Shown: positions 1 through 11,600, numbered from the stretch's first letter. The stretch is 64,000 bases of DNA from Leuctra nigra (GCA_934045905.1 OW203768.1:15094316-15158315), one strand, 5' to 3'. Notes: a model not told the origin generated them from the letters alone. A program made the numbers and translations.

Positions 1-2883
1 AAAAGTGGCTTGCAGTCTATTTATAGTAGAAAATTTAAAAACATCTATTCTGACAGGTGACACTCTAAAAAATTGGCGAGACCTTGACAATCGTACAGGA
101 ACATACACATTTAAAAGTTGCACAAGGTCAGTATCCAATAGCCCATTCATTAATTTGTAAAGAAATACCATGTCAGCCATTTTACGCCTATCGTGTAGTG
201 GTATCAGATTCATATTTTTACAAAACGAGTCATACTCCAAACCATTATATACTACACCAGAATGAAAACACATTGACTTGACGAAACGTCTCTGAACACT
301 CTCTATAGACTTAATTTTAGTTACATGGTAGGGATTCCATACAGTGCTGGCGTACTCTATCTGAGGTCTGACAATTGCAGAAAACAACAGTCTATTAGTT
401 GATTTGCTGAAAGGAGTAAAGCAATTCCTTCCCAACAGACCAAGTAATTTCAGGGCCTTGGATTTCATAAAGTCAATGTGTAAGTTGTAAGTTAAGTCAG
501 AAGAAATAAAAACGCCAAGGTCCTTGACTGATTTAACCCTTACAAGGGCTACAGCACCCATAGTATAATTAAAACCAACAACATGTTTAATTTTATTTGT
601 GAAAGTTATAACATTACACTTTGATATATTAAGCTTTAGGTTCCACTGAGAACACCAGTTCACGAGGCTGTCAATGTCTTTTTGGAGTCGAGAACAATCT
701 CTCACATTATTCACTGGCATATAAATCTTTAAGTCATCTGCATACAGCAAACACCTAGACTTGATTTTCCTCGGGATGTCATTCACAAAAAGGGTAAAAA
801 ATAAGGGTCCAAGTATGGACCCTTGCGGGACACCCGACGTAACTTGAACCGGCCTGGAGCTCGCAGAATCGATGACCACTGACTGCGTCCGTCCAGAAAG
901 GTAGTTTGTAATCAAGTCGATAAGATTCCCATCAATACCGAAGCCTCGGAGTTTGTGAACCAACAGTTGATGATCTACCGAATCAAATGCCTTAGAAAAG
1001 TCCGTGTAGATTGCGTCTACTTGTATTTTTTCATTAATATGAAAGGCAACGTCAGTAGTATATTTCACCAAATTAGTCACAGTCGACCGGCCCTTCACGA
1101 AGCCGTGCTGTTCAACCACAATGTGCTTGGCGACATGCGAATAAATATTCTTGTGGATAATCTTCTCAAAAATTTTTGAGAACACCGATAACAGCGAAAT
1201 AGGTCGATAGTTGGACACATGGAACCGACTTCCCTTTTTGAGGATCGGCGTGACGTTTGAGTGCTTCCATCGTGTAGGAAACTTTCCAGCTTGCAGCGAG
1301 TGGTTAAACAACTTTGTAAGCGGGATAGAAAGGGGCTCACGACAGTGTTTGAGTACTTTGTTTGGGATACCATCCGGTCCCGGCGATTTCCCATTTACTA
1401 AACTAGACAAGTAGAATTCTACTTCCCTCTTACTAACAATAAATGTCGAAAGAGATTCCACATTATCATAGAGTGGAGTCTCAGGCAGACAGTTTGCAGC
1501 AACTGGTGCGTGCGAACTAAGAAAGGTTGAAGCGAAGAAATTTGAGAAGAGTTGACAAGAGGTCTGAGTCTCCGTTGATTTGACGCCATCAAACTCAACC
1601 TCAACGGGAATCCGTCTTGCCCTTGACTTCCCTCGAATATATTTCCATAACAAATTCGGATTTTCCATTACCTTTGCATCAATTTTCTTTAGGTAGGCTG
1701 AATAAGTATCACTTCTAAGCGTTTTGAAGAAACTACGTTTAACTTGAAATTCAACATAATGTGATCGAAAACCTGTCCTCTTCCATTCTTTATGAGAGCG
1801 TGTCTTATCCTTAAGGGCAGCTATGAGTTCCCTATCAAACCATGTGGGATATCTAGAAGGATTGACCTTTACATACGGAACAGACTCTGTTAATACTCCA
1901 TTTAGCAGGGAGTAAAAGATGTCACACTTCTCATCCACTTCACCTGCAGCGTCCATTTCATTCCAATTTGTATCTAAAAGATTTATTTTAAGAAGATTCA
2001 AGTCGGCTTTGTTCCAGTTAAATCTTGGCAGGGACTTAGACTTAGGCCTCTCCAACGCTGGAAGAAAAACCGTTGCCTCAAATGCCAAATGATCCGTCCG
2101 AACGATGGACTCCACTTGATCCACAACTATCTGTACATCCTGGGTGTTACAGAATAACAGGTCTAAAAAGTTACTTACTCTAGTAGCAAAAGGAACGACT
2201 TGGTGAAAGTTCAACTCATTAACCATATCAACAAACTCAAGTGCAACACCGGCATTGGAATTTCCAATTACCAAAGGTTGCAACCCGTCCGAAGACGGCA
2301 GCCATCGGATGTCAGGCAAGTTGAGGTCTCCACAGAGCAGTACGACATCTTGCGGTCGAGAACGAGCGAGTATACGTGATATAGAGTCCTGCAGATTGCC
2401 AACAAGAGATGAAGTGGGCAATGGTGGGAGGTATACACATCCGATGAAAAGGCTACTACTCGGCGACCGCAACACCTCTGCCCAAACCACCTCACATTCA
2501 CCGTCTTCTTCATCCACGTGACGAGACGCAAGGGCACTGCTGATGGCTATCAACACACCGCCTCCAGCGCGCTCGTTTCTGTCTCTTCTGAACACCGTAT
2601 ATTGACTAGAGTCAAGAACTTCACCCTCCAGTATGCTAGCACTCAACCAAGTTTCAGTCACACAGACAATATCAGCTTGACTATTGTCAGAAAAATTAAT
2701 GTTAAAGTCACTCAGCCTTTCCGGCCCCGAAATGCTTCTTGCATTCATGTAGTATAATTGCAGATTGTTTATGTTGTTCGCGGAAGTAGGACCCGGGTTA
2801 AGTTGAATGTCCCCGGCTAATGCCAACAACAACAAAATAAGCCTCGCTGCAGCCCTCCAGCTAAATAGACGCGACCCGTGCAT
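1..2883 (-). CDS. LINE ORF2-like polyprotein: apurinic endonuclease + reverse transcriptase, partial at C-terminus
   Basis: I read the complement in triplets aligned to position 1 and found no stop codon from 3150 down to 1. The first Met is at 2883-2881, giving at least 961 codons. Residues 1-32 are a short leader with a Leu-rich stretch ending GDIQLNPGP, a 2A-like motif. Residues about 43-270 are an AP-endonuclease/EEP domain: NARSI (N47), VTETWL (E77), GDLNLPDIRW (D186), RTDHLAFE (H265). Residues about 490-760 are a reverse transcriptase: GKSPGPDGIPNKVLKHC, TDFSKAFDSVDH (D634), GVPQGSILGPLFF and the catalytic YADD (D716, D717). A basic C-terminal region follows. The protein would nick target DNA and prime cDNA synthesis there. 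No frameshift or stop is seen, so the copy may be young; the missing 3' end prevents a verdict on activity. Confidence 0.92.
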   Translation of the reverse strand, partial: MHGSRLFSWRAAARLILLLLALAGDIQLNPGPTSANNINNLQLYYMNARSISGPERLSDFNINFSDNSQADIVCVTETWLSASILEGEVLDSSQYTVFRRDRNERAGGGVLIAISSALASRHVDEEDGECEVVWAEVLRSPSSSLFIGCVYLPPLPTSSLVGNLQDSISRILARSRPQDVVLLCGDLNLPDIRWLPSSDGLQPLVIGNSNAGVALEFVDMVNELNFHQVVPFATRVSNFLDLLFCNTQDVQIVVDQVESIVRTDHLAFEATVFLPALERPKSKSLPRFNWNKADLNLLKINLLDTNWNEMDAAGEVDEKCDIFYSLLNGVLTESVPYVKVNPSRYPTWFDRELIAALKDKTRSHKEWKRTGFRSHYVEFQVKRSFFKTLRSDTYSAYLKKIDAKVMENPNLLWKYIRGKSRARRIPVEVEFDGVKSTETQTSCQLFSNFFASTFLSSHAPVAANCLPETPLYDNVESLSTFIVSKREVEFYLSSLVNGKSPGPDGIPNKVLKHCREPLSIPLTKLFNHSLQAGKFPTRWKHSNVTPILKKGSRFHVSNYRPISLLSVFSKIFEKIIHKNIYSHVAKHIVVEQHGFVKGRSTVTNLVKYTTDVAFHINEKIQVDAIYTDFSKAFDSVDHQLLVHKLRGFGIDGNLIDLITNYLSGRTQSVVIDSASSRPVQVTSGVPQGSILGPLFFTLFVNDIPRKIKSRCLLYADDLKIYMPVNNVRDCSRLQKDIDSLVNWCSQWNLKLNISKCNVITFTNKIKHVVGFNYTMGAVALVRVKSVKDLGVFISSDLTYNLHIDFMKSKALKLLGLLGRNCFTPFSKSTNRLLFSAIVRPQIEYASTVWNPYHVTKIKSIESVQRRFVKSMCFHSGVVYNGLEYDSFCKNMNLIPLHDRRKMADMVFLYKLMNGLLDTDLVQLLNVYVPVRLSRSRQFFRVSPVRIDVFKFSTINRLQATF

Positions 2884-3153
2884 CGAGCAAACTCGTCTTC
2901 TCTTGGAATCGCCCAAATAGAGGGATGATAGGTTACAAATGTCAGTTCCAACACAACACCAACCCGACAACGAACAGTTCAACTTGGATATATTCACGTA
3001 CGTATCTCCGAACGAATATGTAATACCAACGGCATACGCGCAAACACTATCCGCATTACGTGTGACATTCGCAGCAAAGAAAAGCGAAAAGCTAATTTTT
3101 GAAAATATGAAAAAAATTAAAAGCCTTCCTATTCTACGAGCATCTCTTGTTTA
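1..3153 (-). mobile_element. APE-type non-LTR retrotransposon (LINE), cut by the window's left edge
   Basis: The minus strand carries an endonuclease followed by a reverse transcriptase in one uninterrupted frame, the layout of Jockey/CR1-group LINEs. The frame is bounded on its upstream side by a stop at 3151-3153 and stays open to position 1, so the 3' end of the element lies outside the window. No separate ORF1 of 60 or more residues precedes the large ORF. The 5' boundary is not defined; somewhat GC-richer sequence continues to about 3540 and may be 5' UTR. The clade call rests on motifs only. Confidence 0.9.
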
Positions 3154-4606
3154 ATTTTGTCGTAAATTCAAAATCCGTAATCAACCGTAACGTACAAACT
3201 AGAACGAAAACGAGAACCTTGGCGGTAATGGCGGGGTATTATTTACCGAGTGCGCACGGGTATCGGATGAGGTTAGAGTGAGTTATCGGCACCGCATCGG
3301 TTATCAGTGACGTTGATGGCTAGACGCTGATGCATGAGTTTGTGCCGATCCGGTGATTAACACCCACACAGAGAGGAATTATTGACTCCGAGCAATAAAT
3401 CCTCGACGTTGGAATGGAATTCCACTCGGGCCGATCGGTTTCCATGCGCGCGACGTTTATGAGATTCTACCCACAATTCCTACGTGAGACTTAAGTCAAG
3501 CAGGTCGATCATTCTCGGAGAGTGCTGTCTTTACCTCGGTGTTCCGTCAGTTTTATCATTTAATACATATCCGTTTTCTGTACTTGATTCACCGACAGTG
3601 CCGGACTACACCGGACCGGTTCCCTAATCATCTCCCCTATTTTATATTAAGACACTAATTCAAAATTGATTATAAAAACTATACCTACCTACACAGTATC
3701 CAAAAAAGTATATAATTTTCATGTAAAATGTCGTCTTCATTGATGTTTTTTTTTTTTTTAATCCAAGATATCTTTGAATCTTGTCATGTTTACCTTCTCT
3801 GGAAAGGTTTCTGGATGATTTTCGGACAAGTTTATACCGTAATGTAGTCATTATCTGTCATACATCCCTTTAAAAGTTAAAAAAACAGCCCCGACATTTT
3901 ACTAAAAAATTAAAATGTTAAATTATGCAGCACGTTATAGAACCGTCTGTTCTCTTTTTAATGAAATTGTTAAATTATGCATCCAGTGCGGACGTCTGGT
4001 TTTGGGTTGCGAGTTGGGCGCATACACCCGTAGACACATTAAATTCCTCGTCTAGCTAATTAGATAACAGACAGGGCACATAATTTAATAATCTTGGGAC
4101 CTTAAGTTTCAAGTCTCTAATATAGCAAATGTATAACATCCATGGGTATTCTATTCCACTATACAACAGTTGGGCAATGCAAATCTGCAATTGAATTTGA
4201 ATTTTTCCAGTTTCTCTAAGTGTGATAGAAGAAAAAATCAAATTCTTGGTTTAGAATCAGTTCAATTTTGCCAACCGAAATTTGACGGATGAAATTGACA
4301 CTTGAATTGAAGCAAATTTTCGAAACAGTTCTTCGTTATATTTAAAATCAAGTATCAACAAATAAATTGAATGCAAATTGCTGTTTAGAACGATGGAATG
4401 AAAAACCGTAAAGCTATAAAGCTAACCTCAAACCATGAAGTGACAAGTGCCAACACAAAAACAAGATGTGAATTTGGCAACTTCGGTCCAATACATTCCC
4501 AATTTGCTGTTGGGATGTTTCAATTCAACTAAATTCAACTATCGCCTCTTCTACTTATTTATACGAAACAGTTCACAAAGATGGCGTCATATGTCATCAG
4601 AAAACA
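3154..4606. other. Spacer without a recognised gene
   Basis: The part to about 3540 may be the 5' UTR of the minus-strand LINE. The rest is AT-rich with a T-run at 3747-3760. I see no gene. Confidence 0.5.
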
Positions 4607-4694
4607 TTCCAAAATCTCTTCACACAGACATTAATAATTAGGACGATAAATTTATCGTCCTAATTATTAATGTCTGTGTGAAGAGATTTTGGAA
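4607..4694. repeat. Perfect 88-bp palindrome (two 44-nt arms, no spacer)
   Basis: The 44 nt from 4607 to 4650 are the exact reverse complement of 4651-4694, with the centre at GATAAA|TTTATC. Just outside the arms the symmetry continues with a small indel. It could be a young fold-back element or an inversion formed during repair or assembly. Confidence 0.95.
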
Positions 4695-6050
4695 ATGTGT
4701 AAATGTCACAAATTCGCGTAAATTTCGTAATGTCAAATGATTCACGTAGTAGGTAATTGAGTTAGCCTGTGGGTGGCTTCTGCAGTTGACAGCTGTCGTA
4801 TTATTATGCTCAGTTTGATTTAATATTTGTCACAAACAGAGCCGTGCTGTGAGTGGAGGTTTAGACTCTTTGTGGTCTATTAAACACTGTCAATAATCTG
4901 CCTCGAGCTGTGTCACATTCCGAACAATATCAACTCGACAATCGACAATAAAAGGCAGGCAAATAAGATGTTACGGTAATGGGATTTTCTTGGCACAGTT
5001 GTAAAGTTGTAGTTGTAAAAGACGTTTTACATTATTTACATTTAAATTGCGTTTCAATTTACATGAATTACGAAGAGGTTGTGAGAGTGAGAGGTAACTA
5101 AAGTCGCACACGCATTTGTTTAGATCCAAATGACAGTATAATTAATCCACATTTTAATTAAAACACTGTTTTGATAAACCCACGAATTATTATCAATAAT
5201 CATGAAGAATAGAAGGCAATATTTAAAATCTCTTCTTGAGAGCTACATGATTTTTGTATCTAAAACTCGATTGATAAATGGTTTTATTAAATCGGAACGT
5301 TTATTAAATTATCGTCTCCCTTTCTATGAATGTGTATTTTTAAACCATAGACATTTACAGAATCCACGTGAGTTTTAGTATATTCTTGGAGTGGCTTGAA
5401 TATGGATCTCAATTTTAATTTCTTTGTGACATATAAAAAGTATTTTAATATAATTATGATGTAAATTCGACTTATTTTCGGTAATGTAGTTTTATTCTAA
5501 TCAAAGCGTGTTTGTATGTTAATTTACGTTCGTGAATAAGAACTTAATAACAATAAATTCAACCACTTCAAATGGAATAAGGTAATAACTTGTTTCTTTT
5601 GTACGGATGATAAATGTGCTGCACATAAATTCCACGACAGCATTTCCTTAGTGTGTTTCCGTATCACCTCACAAGACGTCTTTTTACCGAAATAATAATC
5701 GTCCCGATTTCACCATCAATTACCCGCGCGCTCGGTAATTATTCGGTAACGGCAAGAAGTCCATGCAGATCTGTGTTCTGATTCTGTGTGTTGTACAGAA
5801 TGTCTGGCGTCGCCTCGGCTTGCGATGTTGCTACCGGTGTAATGCCATGGAATTACACATGGGAATGTAACGGGGCTTGCGCGCTGCGTGTGCTATACCG
5901 GCCGAGTGGATTAGATGACGTGATATTATGTTTGTGATGACTCCAGATCAACGTCCGCACTAGCGCGCTTTTATTTATTTAGATATCTCGGTGGGGTTTT
6001 GCGTTTGTGACTCGTTTGGCTCGATCCCCGTCTCTGATCGAGCTGAAATT
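4695..6050. other. AT-rich spacer
   Basis: No coding signal, splice-bounded exon or clear repeat is visible. A mildly GC-richer patch at 5700-5950 contains no ORF worth calling. Confidence 0.5.
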
Positions 6051-6054
6051 TTGC

Positions 6055-6281
6055 GAACATGTACATTCCTGGACACTGAAATTGGTCCGCGGTCAATGTT
6101 CAAGTGACACTACGGCTAGTATTTAACATTTATATTAATGTAATTTTTTGGCACAAAGACCAGATGGCTAGTGTGAGTTAAGGGCCGAAATATTACTTTA
6201 AATAAATAATAAATACTAGCCTAGGAGTCGAGTGAATATTGACTGCGGACCATTTTCCGTGTCCAGGAGTGAACATACATT
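6055..6281. mobile_element. Fold-back (MITE-like) element, about 227 bp
   Basis: The left arm (about 6055-6135, containing CATTCCTGGACAC and GGTCCGCGGTCAAT) is the imperfect reverse complement of about 6204-6281 (ATTGACTGCGGACC, GTGTCCAGGAGTG). The inner arms also match (GGCTAGTATTTA against AAATACTAGCC). No target duplication was identified. Confidence 0.7.
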
Positions 6282-7739
6282 TTGTCTCGTTTTGCCTAGG
6301 ATTCGTTGAAACGCATAAATGGACCGATTATCCGATCAAGCTGAATTTTTGCAAACCAGACCAACGTACCATATTTTGCAAATGCTCAGCGAAATGAGTG
6401 AAGAATTTCAAGAATTTATATTTTTACGCTAATTTAATGAATCATATGTTTTTATGTTGGTATGTACCTAATCAGTTGTTGCATAGATGATCATGATAAC
6501 TCTTTCCTTAGACTTATTATGCTAAGGGAACACGAGTCGACAACGCGAAAATCTCTTTTGCTCTATCGTGTTGCCCCGGTGTCTCGTGCTGGTGTTTTCG
6601 TGTTTGGTTTGGCGTGGACACGGCATTAGGTATTCACCCCAACAAGGAAATCCCAACAGGGAAAAAGTTACAGCGTACTGCGGCGATTCTGAATTGATTT
6701 GCAATTGAAATCAAACGCTCTAAACTATACCGTTATCAAATTTAATTGTAGATTCTTGGTCGATGAATTTTACAAATTATCTCGAGTGACAATCGTGAAA
6801 CTTATGTCGATGGGTAATGCTTTTTAATTGTGCGGGGCAATTTCAATCTACATTCCAAGGAAGTAATGTGGCGACAGAAGGGGGCCGTAAATGTGTACAC
6901 GTTACGGGTTACCCTATTAAATGGAGTAAATTAATTTATTCCCTTCCATTTACTTCGTACTCCAGTTCTTAGTGTTTGTGTGTTAACAACTTGTAAGTTG
7001 ACAAAGTGTCTTGAACTTTTTTACTTCTATGTAGAATGTGAAGAATTTAAAAGCTGTTAAAACTTGTAAAAATACAAAAATGGGGCCTTGTCTGTATTTT
7101 ACTACTGATGTGATGCAGAATTGCTGTGCTCACTGTGGAGATATTGGCCCTATTCGACTGTTACCAACTGTTTCTTGAACAATTATCATTAACTCTGTTT
7201 CTTGAAAACAACCCCCGAAAGCGTGCGAAATAGTTTCGTTGTGTTGCTCGTATTGATCCCAGTCCAACCAGCTGGCACTTGTGCTGCAAGAGTCAAAATG
7301 ATCAATTATTCAGCCTACCTCTCTTCAAAGACGACTTTTGTCAATTTAAACACTAGCAGGCTGGGTATTGGTGCGTAGGTAGGCATAGTGTTGGGAATTT
7401 TCATGAATTTTTTTAGTGATCATTTTCATGTAATTTTTCAATATTGGAATTCGATTACCTAGGTAATTTTCACCCAAGTATAATGCACCATAATTTTTAT
7501 ATTGCAAAAGTCAGATATTTTAGCGATTGTGGAATTGTAAATAATGGAATTTACACCGATAAATTCAGATTTTAGTCAAGTTGGTCGGACAAAATTACAA
7601 GTTTCAATTTTTAACACAGAACCCATCGGTCACAACAGGTGACACCTCAAACGTAAAGCTTAGCCGAAAATATTATAGCTTGAAAATTTTTCATGTTCCA
7701 TCAGTAGGTAGGTATCACAAATGTATTAAATTTTTTCAC
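6282..7739. other. AT-rich spacer
   Basis: Dispersed repeat-like sequence (for example GATCAAGCTGAATTTTTGC near 6340, resembling 6038-6050). No gene is recognised. Confidence 0.4.
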
Positions 7740-8095
7740 TGCGAGACAAATGGGTACTCCTACAAGGACAGGCCACGAGCGCCATTTCCATGTTCTACAT
7801 CCCCATCCGTGTAGACAGCAGAACAGTGTCTGCTGCGAAGTGTTCAGACGCCGAGATGAGCCATTGTCTTGCCTCCTAGCGCGCAATCTCACCGTCCATC
7901 TCGCCTGCTCGGACCAGATGCGTGACGTCACGGTGTCGGGCCGCGCAGCAAGTAGAGCGCGAACCATCCCGTCATTCGCCCACCGCCGCCGTCCATCACG
8001 CGGCGGCCTCCGATACACGCTGCAACTAGATCGTAGCGCGGTGTGGCGTATTAGGAGATCGCAGCGCACAGGCGTTAGATACTCATGACGCTCAA
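7740..8095. promoter_or_regulatory. GC/CpG-rich island-like segment with a perfect CRE
   Basis: This about 350-bp segment is much richer in GC and CpG than its surroundings. It contains the full cAMP-response palindrome TGACGTCA at about 7923-7930 and a CGCCGCCGTCC cluster. Open frames on both strands (112 and 122 codons) are the kind that CpG-rich DNA gives by chance and match no family I know. It may be a promoter or first exon of an unseen transcript, or a decayed repeat. Confidence 0.35.
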
Positions 8096-8134
8096 TTTAA
8101 TTCGGGATTTACAAGTTTTCTGCAGCTTTTAAGG

Positions 8135-8590
8135 TGGGAGAGATCGAATGCCCCAACGCGAAAATATTTTTTATTGAAATTAGCAAAATTTATTTATTTT
8201 TCTAACATTTCAACTATATTTAAATGTGAAAGATTCATAAAATGTCCTGTAACTTGCAACTCTCAACTTATTGAGGAAAATTACATAGATTCAATTTTTG
8301 GCGTCTTACTTTTAAAATAGCTCAACGTTGGTATTGTTTTAATTTTTTCCTGATAATATCCATAATATCAAAAATTATTTTTGTTAATTTCTATGTATAC
8401 AAAGAAATTAGATATTATAGCCTAAAAATTACACGATTTTACTCGGCCGCCATAAGCTATAACATGGGATTGGGGAGACAACTGTGGTTATCTCAAATAC
8501 TAGTTCACGATGCTTTTTCGATATTCTAGTGTAGAGAAATTGTCTATAAGAATGCAAAGTTACTATTGAAGATGAGGTTACGCTCAAGCT
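8135..8590 (+). repeat. Dispersed repeat family, copy 1
   Basis: Aligns by eye with 11858-12365: both contain TTCATAAAATGTCCTGTA, TTTTAAAATAGCTCA, GTTGGTATTGTTTTAA and AAGAATGCAAAGTTAC in the same order. A shorter related stretch lies at 57600-57860. No coding capacity was recognised. Confidence 0.7.
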
Positions 8591-9454
8591 TAATTATTCG
8601 GGTTTAGCGACGAAAATTGACAGTTGATAGCTGAAATGCTATCAAATCCCAATGAATGGCATAATTGACCTATATGGAACGACGTAAAAAAATGTTAGAA
8701 GAAGATATGTGTCTAGTCGTGGCCGACTTTAATAATTTGCTTCTTTCTAATGATCAATAATCGCATGATCAATAACCCAAGGTATAGATAAAGTGTGATA
8801 TAGATTCTTGTGGTGAAGAGTGTTCTACCATTTGAAATTGAATTTAACAAGGTATTGTGCCAATAATAGAATTAATGCATGAATAATTTCTTACAATACA
8901 CACCGTCGAAAAAGCTTGAGCAAACAAACCGCAATATTTTGCCAACATAAAAAGCCGGTAGTCACGCCTCACTTCTATAGATTGACAGCATATTAGCGTG
9001 GCAACTTCGAAACCCACGAAAACAGTTGAAACAGAAATGCGATCGTCCGATCGATCAATAGTCCTGTGTCTGGTTTAAAGAGTTGACCCGACCGTGACCT
9101 GAACTTTGGGAAGTTCTGAGAAGTTTCGTGGAGTCTCGAAGTAACGCATTGGGTGAGCGAATAATTGGGCCACGCACCTGAGCTGTGTATTCACCTGGTG
9201 TTCCAGAAGCAAGCAACGTATAGGGAGAGAGTTGGATGTTTGTGAGCAAATACAGGTGGTCTCGGGGTGGACGAATAAGAAATTAGTGGTCACTTTGAAA
9301 AAAGTGTAACAAAGAAAGGGAAGATAAAAATAGTGAAACATAAAAAGTGAACTAAAACACATATAAATAAAGACAAATCACATTGAAATCACATTATAAA
9401 TATCAAAAATTCCTAAAATGTATAGGTTAACAGTATCAATTAACAAAAAAATAA

Positions 9455-10334
9455 CTAGGAAAACGCTCTGAGTAACGCGTTGATGAGCGAGCACGGATAT
9501 GCGCAACACATCGAACCGAAATTCTGTCTATTGAAAATGTCATTAAAAGCCAATAATTCTTGAATTTCGTCACAGACTTGTATGAAAATCTCCAACAATT
9601 CCTAAAATATTGGTCCCAATAACCACGCAAAGTTTTAAGTTGATCGATTTAACCTTTATGATTGAACGATTCCTTGTTAATTTCCAAAAATCACAGGATA
9701 TCGTTCAAAAAAAATTTAAACTGTCATATCAGTTTCATAATACGTTTGAAAGTTTCTGCTCTAACAACCTTGAAGTGAAGATTCCGTGAAATATGAAATT
9801 CGAGAAATATGATAGCCAACACGCAAAATATCCGTAAACTGTCGATAACTTTTGAATTTAAACACAGTTTAGTCTGAAAATTGTCAAAAATACAGATAAT
9901 GTTGGACCCGATGACCATGCAAAATTTTAAGTTGATCGGTCAAACGGTTCTGGTTTAAATTTCAAAAAGCACATGAAATATTTTTTAAAATTCTAACCAA
10001 TGGGAGGATTTGGCTGAAAATTTGTAAAATAAGAGACAATGTTGGTCCTAATGACCATGCAAAATATAAGGTAGATCACATTTGTCGAAGTCCATTTTCA
10101 TTTTTCAGCCTATCAGGAGATGTTTATTTAAATTTCAACCAATGAATGGATTTCAAAAAAATTAGGGTCTGCAAACAGAGAAGGTTGTCTCTACATGTGT
10201 GCAAAATTTCAGATCAATCGGTGAAACGGTGTGACCTGTGTATCGGCTATTAGCAGCCAAAAAAAAAAAGAAAAAGAAAAAAAAAAGGTCCGTGCCAAAA
10301 GAGCCAAAAGGAGACGCTCGCTTCGCTCGCTCAA
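9455..10334 (-). mobile_element. Non-autonomous Helitron, copy A
   Basis: Same family as the element at 23477-24569, in the opposite orientation. Read on the minus strand it starts TTGAGCGAGCGAAGCGAGCG at 10334 and ends with a short AACGC...GCGTT stem followed by TTTTCCTAG, with CTAG at 9458-9455. Flanking bases are A on the 5' side and T on the 3' side, with no target duplication, as expected for Helitron insertion between A and T. The 5' dinucleotide is TT rather than the canonical TC. An A/AAAG-rich run lies at 10257-10287. No Rep/helicase coding sequence is present. Confidence 0.75.
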
Positions 10335-11049
10335 TAATCTATAGATCATAAAATTTAACAAAAAATTGTGTTCACATAATCGTAAAAATAAAAAAAAAAT
10401 ATGATTGCGTTAAATGTAATAACACAATTTAACAATAAGGCAGGTGAAAAAATTTAAAAAAATTAGTTGTGTGTGAGCTATAATGGCGACTTGCCAGTAT
10501 ACATTACTGAACGTGGCCGTGTGACGGAGAGTATTGATGTTTGGAGTCGTGCCGTGGAATTTTAATGCAGCACGACAGAAAAGAATCAGCAGGTTTTCCT
10601 CTCAGTTTTCCTCCATTTCCCAGTTCACCGAGGATGTTGCACTTCATGCGGGAAATGAATAAGCAACGGCGAGAGGACATAAAGTCTCCCCTCACAGTGT
10701 GATATTTTCATTTCAACAAATAAAAGTCCTCTTTCTGCATTAAATTATACTGAACATAATTTCTCCGACATTTTTTCATTAGAAAGATAATATTACGACT
10801 TGTTAACATTCGTCCCCATCTTTCTCTTTATATTCCTCTAAACTTTTACAAGTATCTTGTTGATATAAAAACATTGCTTTTTCCTTTGAATTATTTTTTT
10901 TTAACTCGAAATTGCTGTGTGCAAAAAGAATTGACAACTAACTGCCCAATGAAATAATACGCCCAATTCAATTTGGACGATTTCAATTTGATTGTATTAT
11001 TTTAAGGTGCTGCAAGCGCGAGCGATTGTGATGCTTTTTGTAGACACTT

Positions 11050-11258
11050 TTTGCGATACGATTGGAGACGAAATGGGTAGACCAAATTATTTGATTTTTT
11101 TAATTTTAATTAGATAATTTCTTGTCTCCCTGGGTGCCGTATAAAATTAAATTTCAAAAATGTGACAAGTGATAACCCTAAGTTTTTCTTTCATCTAATC
11201 ATGATTAAAATTTGAGATCAATTGGTTAACTGGTTTGGTCTCCAATCGTATCGCAAAT
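11050..11258. mobile_element. MITE 'M1' with about 20-bp TIRs
   Basis: TTTGCGATACGATTGGAGAC at 11050-11069 is repeated inverted at 11239-11258. The 209-bp interior is AT-rich and non-coding. A rearranged relative occurs at about 23140-24743, where other elements interrupt it. Confidence 0.75.
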
Positions 11259-11421
11259 TTCATACCTAGTTTTGCGCGGTTTTGTTGAATAACCGGCGCC
11301 TAATTAACGATGCAAAAAGCAAAAATGAAAAAGTGCTACTAATATACAATCAGACTGATCACGTGAACATATTTTTCTCTCTCAATTTTCTAAAACGGCC
11401 GAGCGCTAGTAACGCCTTAAC

Positions 11422-11600
11422 TGCCTTCCGTGGCTCAGTTGGTAGAGCTCTCGACCGGCAGGTAAGAGGTCACGGGTGCGATCCCTGGTTCGGCCGTATA
11501 TTTTTCACTTCACACCCTTCCATCATCCTCCCTCCACTGGAAGTTCTCCGGCAGCATCTCTCCAGTACATTTCAGGCTGAGGAAGGCACAGTATCTTGAA
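11422..11600 (+). mobile_element. tRNA-derived SINE, family 1, copy 1
   Basis: The head contains a pol III A box (TGGCTCAGTTGG, about 11431-11442) and a B-box-like GGGTGCGATCCC (about 11474), as in a tRNA. The body continues with CACTTCACACCC and CTGGAAGTTCTCCG, shared with copies at 22785 and 27515. It lacks a matching acceptor stem, so I call it a SINE rather than a tRNA gene. Confidence 0.75.

Noticed and set aside
7701..8088. 112- and 122-codon frames on opposite strands
   Set aside because: Overlapping antisense frames in a CpG-rich patch; no family resemblance, start context or splice sites.
11422..11500. Possible tRNA gene
   Set aside because: A/B-box-like motifs are present but no complementary acceptor stem, and the sequence continues into a body shared with two other copies: a SINE head.
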